From: Lentisphaerota bacterium
Lineage (GTDB): Bacteria > Verrucomicrobiota > Kiritimatiellia > RFP12 > JAAYLN01
Reading direction: 5' to 3'
Length of the DNA stretch: 38,172 nucleotides
Assembly: GCA_012521875.1 (NCBI GenBank)
Contig: JAAYLN010000084.1
Span: 1-38,172, forward strand
The position numbers and the translations under genes were made by a program. Positions 27,525 to 35,572 of the stretch are shown piece by piece; the first letter of the stretch is position 1; the number at the start of each line of letters is the position of its first letter. The notes under the pieces are model-generated. The model was not told the origin of the DNA. It saw nothing but the letters and a program-made list of their open reading frames with translations, and made no database searches.

Positions 27525-28808
27525 ATGTCGCTTATTATAAAATGGCTCCCGCCCATCGCCTGCCTCCTTCTGGTTGCGGGACGCGCGCCCCTTGTCCGGG
27601 GGCAGACACTCAAGGCCACCGAGGTCATCCACTCGAGCTGGGTCGCGCTCGACCGCGGCAGCAATGCCGACTTCGTCGAGGAGAACTTCAGGCAGAAGCC
27701 CTCGTGCGTACACACGAACTTCATCCGCATCGAGGCGCCCGCCACGTCCGGGGCGCGCCCGCAACCGGAGAGCGGCCATGCCGCGGCCGTCATCTACAAC
27801 CACAGCGGCTGGCTGTTCGCCCTGCGCTTCCGTGCCGGGCATGATCCGGCCCGCTTCGGCAAGACCGAGCTATACCTGCGCTCCCACAATCCCGATGTGC
27901 CGCCGCGCCACCTGCAAATCCTGCCGGCCGACGACCGCATCCTGCAAATGGCACCGCTTGACTTCGGCGGCGCCATCGTGATCCCGCACCGCAACCGCCC
28001 CAACCCCAGGCACCCCTACATCAGCGAGACGGAGCTCGCCTCCGGCTTCGGCCCCGCCGGGCCGCTCAACCACGAATTCAAGATCATGCGTACCGCCAGC
28101 GGCGAGCACCTCATCACCTGCTTTTTCCGCTGGAAGGGGTTCGGTACCGACCTGCCCTTCAATCTCGAGAATGCCCGCCAGGGCATAGACTGGGGCATCA
28201 AGATCATCCGGCACGGACCCGATGGCACCAGATACGTCTTCGGCCCCTCGGACGCGCCCTACGCCGACTACGCCACCCTCTCCTGGCCGCCGATCAAGGC
28301 CGCCTACCGCATCGGCATCTATCACAAATGGGTCTTCATCGGCCTCAGCTCCCTCGCCGGACAGGTCAGCGAGGGCGCCCGCTCCTACTGGGAGATATCC
28401 GGCGCGGAGTCGGCCTACGGTTTCCGCCAGCCGGCGGAGCCCACCCTGCAGCCCCGCGAACCGGCCTCCGACCGCCTCTTCCTCGCCGCCCGGCTCGAAC
28501 CCTTCCTGACGGCCAACCAGAAGTTCCTCTCCATGTTTTCCTACTCCTCGGAAAAGGGCTCGCCCTCGTACAGCCTGCCCGACAACGCGAAGGACGACTT
28601 CTTCACCAGGGAAGTGCGCCGCCTCTACTCCTACCGCGACGACATCGCCGACCTGCGCCGTGCCTATCTCCTCGACCGCCTGCTCGGGCGGGAGGTGCAG
28701 ATCCCCGCGCCCAAACCAACAAAGAAGGCTCCCGCCCCAGTCACCTGGGACTCACTGGAAGACGGCGGCCTCCATGAGATCAAGCTCGATGAAGATCCGC
28801 TCTTCTAA
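27525..28808 (+). CDS. Secreted protein of unknown function
   Basis: N-terminal hydrophobic signal MSLIIKWLPPIACLLLVAGRAPLVRG; 427-aa ORF, tightly spaced between two secreted-protein genes; acidic C-terminus LDEDPLF. Confidence 0.7.
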   Translation: MSLIIKWLPPIACLLLVAGRAPLVRGQTLKATEVIHSSWVALDRGSNADFVEENFRQKPSCVHTNFIRIEAPATSGARPQPESGHAAAVIYNHSGWLFALRFRAGHDPARFGKTELYLRSHNPDVPPRHLQILPADDRILQMAPLDFGGAIVIPHRNRPNPRHPYISETELASGFGPAGPLNHEFKIMRTASGEHLITCFFRWKGFGTDLPFNLENARQGIDWGIKIIRHGPDGTRYVFGPSDAPYADYATLSWPPIKAAYRIGIYHKWVFIGLSSLAGQVSEGARSYWEISGAESAYGFRQPAEPTLQPREPASDRLFLAARLEPFLTANQKFLSMFSYSSEKGSPSYSLPDNAKDDFFTREVRRLYSYRDDIADLRRAYLLDRLLGREVQIPAPKPTKKAPAPVTWDSLEDGGLHEIKLDEDPLF

Positions 28809-28814
28809 AGGGAA

Positions 28815-31800
28815 ATGACGATGACTTTCCTTCCCAACCATACCCTCCGCCGCGCCCGTGTGCCGCTGCCGCTCTGCCTCGCCGCACTGCTGGTGGTGAC
28901 CGGTCCCCTGCGGGCCGGCACCCCGCCCACCACCCTCGTGCTCGATACCGCGCGCATCACACCCACTGCAGGCGTCCGCATCGACCGCGGTGCCGCGCCC
29001 GACGGTACCGATGCCCTGGTCTTCAACGGTACCGCCGAAGGCGGCGTGCCGTTCCCCGTCTCCGACGACGAGCTGAAGCGTCTCCCCGGAACGGAGCTGA
29101 GTGTCAGCTTCTGGGTGCGCATAGACCGGATTGCCGAGTCCCGCATCGGCCTGGGATGCCGCATCCCGCAGCACCGCCAGCCGCGGCAGGCGCCGATCAT
29201 CGTGGATGCCGGTACCGTCGCCACCGCCTTCGGCTCCTACAATATCTACTCGCCGGTGGAGCAGCCGCTGGCCACCGGTGCCTGGCACCATGTCGCCTTC
29301 ACCTACTCCATGTCGAACCTCACCTTCGCGACCTACTACGACGGCATTCCCCAGCGCTGCGGCACCCTGACGCCCGACATCCCCGCGCCGGTGGCGGTCT
29401 CCAGCCTGCTCGGCCCCCTGGGCGGCAAGCCGTTCACCGGAGCCATCGGCGGCGTGCGCCTCTGGAACCGGGCGCTGCCGGCGGAGGCGCTGCTGCGCTT
29501 CCGCCCCTCGCCCGCCGCCGCCCGCGCCCTGGCGGCACCCCTGACCGCCGCGGCGTCCGACACGCCCCACGCCCCCTTCCGCCAGTGGTGTACCGCGCTG
29601 GCCGCCGAGGCCAAGGCGGGCGAGCCAGTCTCGCTGCGCCGCTGGCAGTTCATCGCCGGCGTCACCCGCGACCTGCCCACCCTCGCGTCATGGGCCCGCC
29701 CCCTAGCCACCGGACGCCTGGCCCGCGCGCCCTTCCTCGCAACCTCGATCTATCCCTACGACCACGAGAAGCGCCTGCCGTTCCGTCTGCCGCACGACGG
29801 CACCCCCACCGACACCCTGGAAACCGCCCTCGCCAGGGGTGAATACGAGTCGCTCTCCTTCATGCTCCATCCCCTGCGGAACATCGGCAGGCTCGAGATC
29901 AAGGCAGCCCCCCCCCGCAATGAAAAGGGCGCCACCCTGCCGGTGGAGTCGCTCGATATCCGCATTGTCAAGTGCTGGTTCAATCCCGCCAGCGGCTGGA
30001 ACACCTACTTCGGCGGCGGCCGCGAGTTCCCCACCCTGGCCCCCGAGCTCCTGCTGTACGACGACGCCCTCGTCAAGGTTGACACCGACAACCGCGCCAA
30101 CTACCTGCGCGTCGACTACCGTTCCGGCTCACGCTATGTGGATATCAGCCGCTACGGCACCCCCTCGACCGTCCCGCCCTTCAACTATGTCCGCGACCCG
30201 GTCGCGGACGCGCCGGGCCCCCTGCCCCTGCCGCTACCGCTCACCGAGGGACGCAACCAGCAGTTCTGGGTCACCGTGCATGCCCCCTCCAACGCCGCCC
30301 CCGGCACCTATACCACCGAGATCACCCTCACCGCCGACGGTGCCGCCGCCGGCTCGCTGCAGCTCAGCGCCACCGTGCGCCCCTATCTCCTCCCGCGCCC
30401 GATGACGCGCTACAACCCGAACCTCGAATACCTCGGCGCCTTCATGAACCACTGCCAGCTCGCCTCCCAGGTCGGCATGGGCAAGAGCCTGGCACACGCC
30501 GAGAAGCGCTTCCTGGCCGAGATGCGCAACATGGTCGCCCACAACATGCTGCATCCCTTCATGTCGGGCTTCGACAACGAGTCCGATGACGAGCTCACCA
30601 TCCGTCAATTCCAGCTCATGCGCGAGGCCGGCATGCCGCTCCAGCCCCTCTTCGGCGGCTCCGGCTTCAATCCGGAGTGGCTGGGCTGGATGCGCGAGGG
30701 CGGGTCGTTCGAGAACGAGCCGGAAACCTACGAGCGCTTACGGCGCGACTTCGAGAAGCGCATCATCCGTGCCGCCGGCCGTTTCGACGAGGTGGTGGGG
30801 CACCGCGACGTCTACTTCTACGGCCTCGACGAGGCGGGGCCCGGCACCGTGCGCCAGGAGTTCGCCTTCTTCTCGATCCTGCACAAGTACGGCTTCAAGG
30901 CCTTCATCACCTCCGGCGTGGCCGCCTTTGCCAACTTCGTCGTGGATGCCAACGACATCCCCGCGCACGTCAGCGAGTTCGAGGCCCGGCGCTGGCACCT
31001 CGGCGGCGCGCGGCTCTTCAGCTACGCCTGTCCCTTCACCGGCCCCGAAAACCCCGAGGTCTGGCGCCGCACCAAGGGACTGCGGATGTACATGGCCAAC
31101 TACGACGGCATTGCCGAGTATGTCTGGTACGAGGGCCACCATATCTGGAACGATTTTGTCGCCGCCAGCCGCTACAAGAACTTCAACATCGTCTATCCCA
31201 CCCACGACGGCGTGATCGATACCGTCGCCTGGGAGGCGCTGCGCGAGGCCTTTGACGATGTGCGCTACGCGACGCTCCTGAAGCAGATTGCCACCGCCGC
31301 CATGGCCGCGGATGCCCCGGAAACCGCCACCATGGGCCGCGAGCACCTCTTCTGGCTCGAATCCACCGATCCCGAGACCGTTGACCTCGACGCCTTCCGC
31401 GCCAGCGCGGCCCAGCGTATCGAGATGCTCGCCAAGCGGCTGCCAGGCTTCCGTTCCCCCGCCGCGCCCCGGGCCCGCCTCACCCTGCCCGCCCCCCTGC
31501 CGGCACTCGCCGCAAGTCCCGCACAAGCCGGCACCTCCGCCGGTGAAGGCATCAGCGAGGCCGACGCCAGACTCCTGTCCGCCGTCCTGACGGATCGCGC
31601 GCGCACGGAAGCACTCCACGGACGCCCCCGCCTGCGCCAGTCCTACCTGGAAACCCTCGATAAGCTCACGGGCGACGCCGCCCGCGCGGAACTCCTCGTG
31701 ACCCTCGGCGCGCTGGAGGCCGATATGGGCGCCACGTCCGACGCGCTCGGGCACTGGCACGCCGCTGCAACCATGGGCGCCGCCTCCACCACCAACCGCC

Positions 31801-32723
31801 TGCGCGCCATCCGGGGCATCATCGGGCACGACCCCGTCGGACCGCGCGCCGCCGCCTTCGCGAATCTCGCCAAGACCCTGCCGGGCGTCACGACCGACGA
31901 TCTGCTCGAGGTCAACCTGGCACTCGCCAAGCGGCGCAAGAGCCAGAATTTCTACGACCAGGCCATCCCCCCGCTGCTGGCCGCCGCCGCGACCAGCGGG
32001 CTCGATGCTTCGCGCCTGACCCGCATACGCCTGGAATTGGCCGCCACCTACCGCGTGCTGGGCAACGATGCCGAGGCCCGCAGGATCTACCAGGAGGTCA
32101 TCAACGCCGGCGGGGCGGCGGCGCAGGTCAATGCGGCCTACCGCGGACTGCTCGAGACCATCGTCACCCCCACCGAATACGACTGGGTGCCGACCAGGGC
32201 GGCGCTCGACGAGGCTCTGGCCATCTACAACGCCGCCTGCGATAAGGGCCGCCTCTCCAACCAGGCGGCCGCCGACTTCATCGCCCTCATGGCACCGGCC
32301 TTCATCGCCGCCGGCCAGCCCGGCGTGATCATCGGACTCGGCGAGCCCCTGGTCGCCCCCGGCGCGGCGCTCAAGCGCAGCGAGGCGGCGCTCCTCTTCG
32401 AAAAGCTGGGCGACGCCCACGTCGCGCTCAAGCAGCACGCCAAAGCCGTCTCCTGCTACGAGCGCGTCGAGCCGGTCGGACAGCTCCGCATCCTGGAGAA
32501 GATCGGTGACAACGCCCGGCTGGCCAAGAACTTCCGCCGTGCCCAGCAGGCCTATGCCGACATGGTTCCCATGATCGACAAGGAGGAGAACAAGTCGTTC
32601 TACAACCGCATCTCGCGCTACGTCGTCCTGCTCACCCAGGCCACACGCGACGCGACCGCCCCCACCACCGAGTCGGTCTTCGACGCGCCGGGCGACTTCG
32701 GTGGTCTCACACTGGAAGAGTAA
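28815..32723 (+). CDS. Large secreted protein: LamG-like + GH123/DUF4091-like + TPR repeats
   Basis: Signal peptide; LamG-like ELSVSFWVRIDR...GAWHHVAFTYS...AIGGVRLWNRALPAEAL; GH123-like HRDVYFYGLDEAGPG and NPEVWRRTKGLRMYMANYDGIAEYVWYEGHHIWNDF; C-terminal TPR-like helices (LELAATYRVLGNDAEARRIYQEVI). Confidence 0.75.
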   Translation: MTMTFLPNHTLRRARVPLPLCLAALLVVTGPLRAGTPPTTLVLDTARITPTAGVRIDRGAAPDGTDALVFNGTAEGGVPFPVSDDELKRLPGTELSVSFWVRIDRIAESRIGLGCRIPQHRQPRQAPIIVDAGTVATAFGSYNIYSPVEQPLATGAWHHVAFTYSMSNLTFATYYDGIPQRCGTLTPDIPAPVAVSSLLGPLGGKPFTGAIGGVRLWNRALPAEALLRFRPSPAAARALAAPLTAAASDTPHAPFRQWCTALAAEAKAGEPVSLRRWQFIAGVTRDLPTLASWARPLATGRLARAPFLATSIYPYDHEKRLPFRLPHDGTPTDTLETALARGEYESLSFMLHPLRNIGRLEIKAAPPRNEKGATLPVESLDIRIVKCWFNPASGWNTYFGGGREFPTLAPELLLYDDALVKVDTDNRANYLRVDYRSGSRYVDISRYGTPSTVPPFNYVRDPVADAPGPLPLPLPLTEGRNQQFWVTVHAPSNAAPGTYTTEITLTADGAAAGSLQLSATVRPYLLPRPMTRYNPNLEYLGAFMNHCQLASQVGMGKSLAHAEKRFLAEMRNMVAHNMLHPFMSGFDNESDDELTIRQFQLMREAGMPLQPLFGGSGFNPEWLGWMREGGSFENEPETYERLRRDFEKRIIRAAGRFDEVVGHRDVYFYGLDEAGPGTVRQEFAFFSILHKYGFKAFITSGVAAFANFVVDANDIPAHVSEFEARRWHLGGARLFSYACPFTGPENPEVWRRTKGLRMYMANYDGIAEYVWYEGHHIWNDFVAASRYKNFNIVYPTHDGVIDTVAWEALREAFDDVRYATLLKQIATAAMAADAPETATMGREHLFWLESTDPETVDLDAFRASAAQRIEMLAKRLPGFRSPAAPRARLTLPAPLPALAASPAQAGTSAGEGISEADARLLSAVLTDRARTEALHGRPRLRQSYLETLDKLTGDAARAELLVTLGALEADMGATSDALGHWHAAATMGAASTTNRLRAIRGIIGHDPVGPRAAAFANLAKTLPGVTTDDLLEVNLALAKRRKSQNFYDQAIPPLLAAAATSGLDASRLTRIRLELAATYRVLGNDAEARRIYQEVINAGGAAAQVNAAYRGLLETIVTPTEYDWVPTRAALDEALAIYNAACDKGRLSNQAAADFIALMAPAFIAAGQPGVIIGLGEPLVAPGAALKRSEAALLFEKLGDAHVALKQHAKAVSCYERVEPVGQLRILEKIGDNARLAKNFRRAQQAYADMVPMIDKEENKSFYNRISRYVVLLTQATRDATAPTTESVFDAPGDFGGLTLEE

Positions 32724-32725
32724 GC

Positions 32726-35572
32726 ATGAGCATAACACGCCATTTCCTGGGCTGGGACCGGCCGCTCTGCGAGACCGTTCCGGCCTACCTTCTGGACGGC
32801 ACATCCGCAGCGCGCGCCGACATGCGCGACACCCTGCTGGTGGTGCCGACGCGCCAGTCAAGCTGGCGGTTGCGGAACGCGCTGCCGGTGGCCGCCCACA
32901 AGCGCGGCCGGGCACTGCTCGGCCCGGAGATCATCACGCCCCCCGTACTGCTCGAGCCGGAGGCCGCCCCCGGTACCGCCACGGCGCTGCAATCCCTGCT
33001 GGCCTGGGTGGCGGTACTGACCGCCATCGAGCCCGGCGCATGCCCCGCGCTGCTCGGCACGCGGCGCGACCGTCCCTCCGATTGCAACTGGGCCCTGCCG
33101 GTGGCGCGCCGCTTCCAGGAGCTGCGCCGCGAGCTGGCCGATGGCAACCTGTCGCTCGCACAGGTCGCCGCCAGGGGCGCGGATCTCGAGGAGCAGGAGC
33201 GCTGGAACGAGCTGGCCGAACTCGAGGGCCGCTACATGCGCCAGCTCGCCACATGGAAACTGAACGATCCGCTGGCCGTCAAGCTGGCCCAGGCCACCGG
33301 CGCGCCAGTGCCGGAGGAGGTCAGGCGCGTCATCCTGGCGGCGCTGCCCGATCCGCCCGAGCTGCTCCTGACGCTCCTGACGCGCTGGAGCGCGGCCGGC
33401 ATTGCCGTCGAGGTGCTCGTGGCCGCGCCCCCGGAGGAGGCCGCGCTCTTCGATGCCTGGGGACGCCCCCTGCCGGAGAAGTGGGCCGTCCGGCAGATCG
33501 ACGTGGGCAACGCCGTCCTCAGGCTCGAGGCCACCCCTGAGGAACAGGCCGCGCGCATCGCCCGTGCCGTGGCCGAGGCCTTGCAGACCGCGCCGCCCGC
33601 TGCGGCGGATGGAGAGACGCCGCAGATCGCCATCGGCGTGCCCGATCAGGAGGCGGTCGGGCCGCTGCAGCGCGAGCTGGCGGCCCTCGGGCTGCCCGCC
33701 TTCGATCCGCGCAACCGCCCCTTCAGCGATTCGCCCCTCTACCGCCTCGTGCAGGCATTGCTCGATCTGCGCGCGCGCGACAGCTACGACGCGGTCGCCA
33801 CCCTGCTGCGCCATCCCGACGTCCTGGCGGCTCTCGGCAACGCCACCGGCCTTCTGCGGGCGCTGGACGCCTTCCAGACGGAACACCTGCCCGTCACGCT
33901 GGCCGACATGCACCAGCGCGACGGCGAACAGGCCTGCCGGCCGCCCGCCGGGGCGCTCGACCGGGTACGGCACTGGCGGCGGCGCCTGAACGAGGGCGGC
34001 CTGGCCGGGGGCCTGCGCGATGTACTGCAGGATATCTACAAATCGCGCCTCCTGCACGACGACAACCCCGCCGATGCCGCCTTCCAGCAGGATGTCACCG
34101 CCTTTGATGGTGTCCTGCGCGAGCTGGAGAGCGCCGGTGCCGCCGCTCCGGCGGACGACACGGCCGCCGCCGTGCTCCTGGCGCGTCTGCGCGAGGGTCA
34201 GATCCGCCCCGAACGCAATCAGGAACCGCTCGAGCTCGAAGGCTGGCTCGAGCTGGCCTGGAACCCCGCCCCGCTGCTCTTCGTCGCGGGGATGAACGAG
34301 GGCTATGTGCCCGACGGCAAGGTGGGCGACCTCTTCCTGCCCGACACGCTGCGCAACAGGCTCGGACTGCGCGACGACGCCATGCGCGTGGCGCGCGACG
34401 CCTACGTGCTGACGGCCCTGCTGGCCCAGCGCCGCACCGCCGGACGCATAGTCCTGCTGGTGGGCAAGACCTCGGCGGCCGGCGATCCGCTGCGCCCCTC
34501 GCGGCTCCTCTTCCGCTGCCCCGACGAGCAACTGGTCGCCCGCGCCAAGCTGCTCTTCAGCGAACCTAAGGCGGCGCGCAGTGCCTCGGCCTACCAGATC
34601 AGCTTCAAGCTCGATCCCGCCCTGCTGCCGCCCGCAGTCATCAGCGACAAGCGCACTCGCCGGCTCTCGCCCTCGTCCATCAAGACCTACCTCGCCAGCC
34701 CGCTGCGCTTCTACCTCGCCGAGGTGCTCGGCATGGAGGCGCTCGACGACCGCGCCCGCGAGCCCGACGCACGGGCCTTCGGTACCCTCGTGCATGACAC
34801 GCTCGAGGCCATGGCCGACGCGGGGAAGGCCGTCTGGGGCTGCGGCGATGCCGCGAGGCTGGGCGATTGGCTGGAGCGGCACCTGCGGGAGAACTGCCGC
34901 CGGCGCTACGGCGTCAGCCCCTGGCTGGGGGTCGAGCTGGCCCTCGATAGCGCCGTGCGCCGCCTGCGCGCCTTTGCCGCCAGACAGGTGGAGTGGCACG
35001 CGGCGGGATGGGGGATCGTGAAGAATGAGCAGGATCTCTCCTGCATCATCGGTGGCGTGACCATCAACGGACGAATCGACCGCATAGATCGCCACAGGGA
35101 GACTGGCGTCTGCGTCATCCTCGACTACAAGACCAGCGACAAGGCCAGGAGTCCCGTCGAGACCCATTTTGCCCCCGCCCGCGAGGACGAGCCAATCCCC
35201 GAGGCGGGGCTCTCCGCGCTGCTCATCAACCCGGATGGCAAAGATACCAGTAAACGCTGGACCGACCTGCAACTGCCGCTCTACCGCGAGTTCGTGCGCG
35301 GCGAGCTGGGCCCCGATGTCCAGACGGGCTACATCGCGCTGCCGAGCGCGCTGGGCGATACCGGTTTCCTGCTCTGGGATGGTTACACCGATGCCCTGCA
35401 GGATTCGGCCATGGCCTGCGCGCGGGCGGTGGTCGCCAACATCCGGGATGGGAAATTCTGGCCGCCGGGCAGTCTCAAGAGCGGCTATGAGGACGACTTC
35501 GCCGGTCTCCTGCTCGACGATCCGGCCAATACGATCAACCCCCCGTCCGTTCCGTGGAGGGTCACGCCATGA
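32726..35572 (+). CDS. AddB-like PD-(D/E)XK exonuclease subunit
   Basis: LSPSSIKTYLASPLRFYLAEVLGME; FGTLVHDTLEAM; INGRIDRIDRHRETGVCVILDYKTSDKA; QLPLYREFV: RecB-type nuclease motifs. Located directly upstream of an AddA-like helicase. Confidence 0.88.
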   Translation: MSITRHFLGWDRPLCETVPAYLLDGTSAARADMRDTLLVVPTRQSSWRLRNALPVAAHKRGRALLGPEIITPPVLLEPEAAPGTATALQSLLAWVAVLTAIEPGACPALLGTRRDRPSDCNWALPVARRFQELRRELADGNLSLAQVAARGADLEEQERWNELAELEGRYMRQLATWKLNDPLAVKLAQATGAPVPEEVRRVILAALPDPPELLLTLLTRWSAAGIAVEVLVAAPPEEAALFDAWGRPLPEKWAVRQIDVGNAVLRLEATPEEQAARIARAVAEALQTAPPAAADGETPQIAIGVPDQEAVGPLQRELAALGLPAFDPRNRPFSDSPLYRLVQALLDLRARDSYDAVATLLRHPDVLAALGNATGLLRALDAFQTEHLPVTLADMHQRDGEQACRPPAGALDRVRHWRRRLNEGGLAGGLRDVLQDIYKSRLLHDDNPADAAFQQDVTAFDGVLRELESAGAAAPADDTAAAVLLARLREGQIRPERNQEPLELEGWLELAWNPAPLLFVAGMNEGYVPDGKVGDLFLPDTLRNRLGLRDDAMRVARDAYVLTALLAQRRTAGRIVLLVGKTSAAGDPLRPSRLLFRCPDEQLVARAKLLFSEPKAARSASAYQISFKLDPALLPPAVISDKRTRRLSPSSIKTYLASPLRFYLAEVLGMEALDDRAREPDARAFGTLVHDTLEAMADAGKAVWGCGDAARLGDWLERHLRENCRRRYGVSPWLGVELALDSAVRRLRAFAARQVEWHAAGWGIVKNEQDLSCIIGGVTINGRIDRIDRHRETGVCVILDYKTSDKARSPVETHFAPAREDEPIPEAGLSALLINPDGKDTSKRWTDLQLPLYREFVRGELGPDVQTGYIALPSALGDTGFLLWDGYTDALQDSAMACARAVVANIRDGKFWPPGSLKSGYEDDFAGLLLDDPANTINPPSVPWRVTP

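Noticed and set aside
30738-35272. 725-aa (30738-32915) and 804-aa (32858-35272) minus-strand ORFs
   Set aside because: Shadows of the LamG/GH123-like/TPR and AddB-like genes; low-complexity composition, no start context or family motifs.
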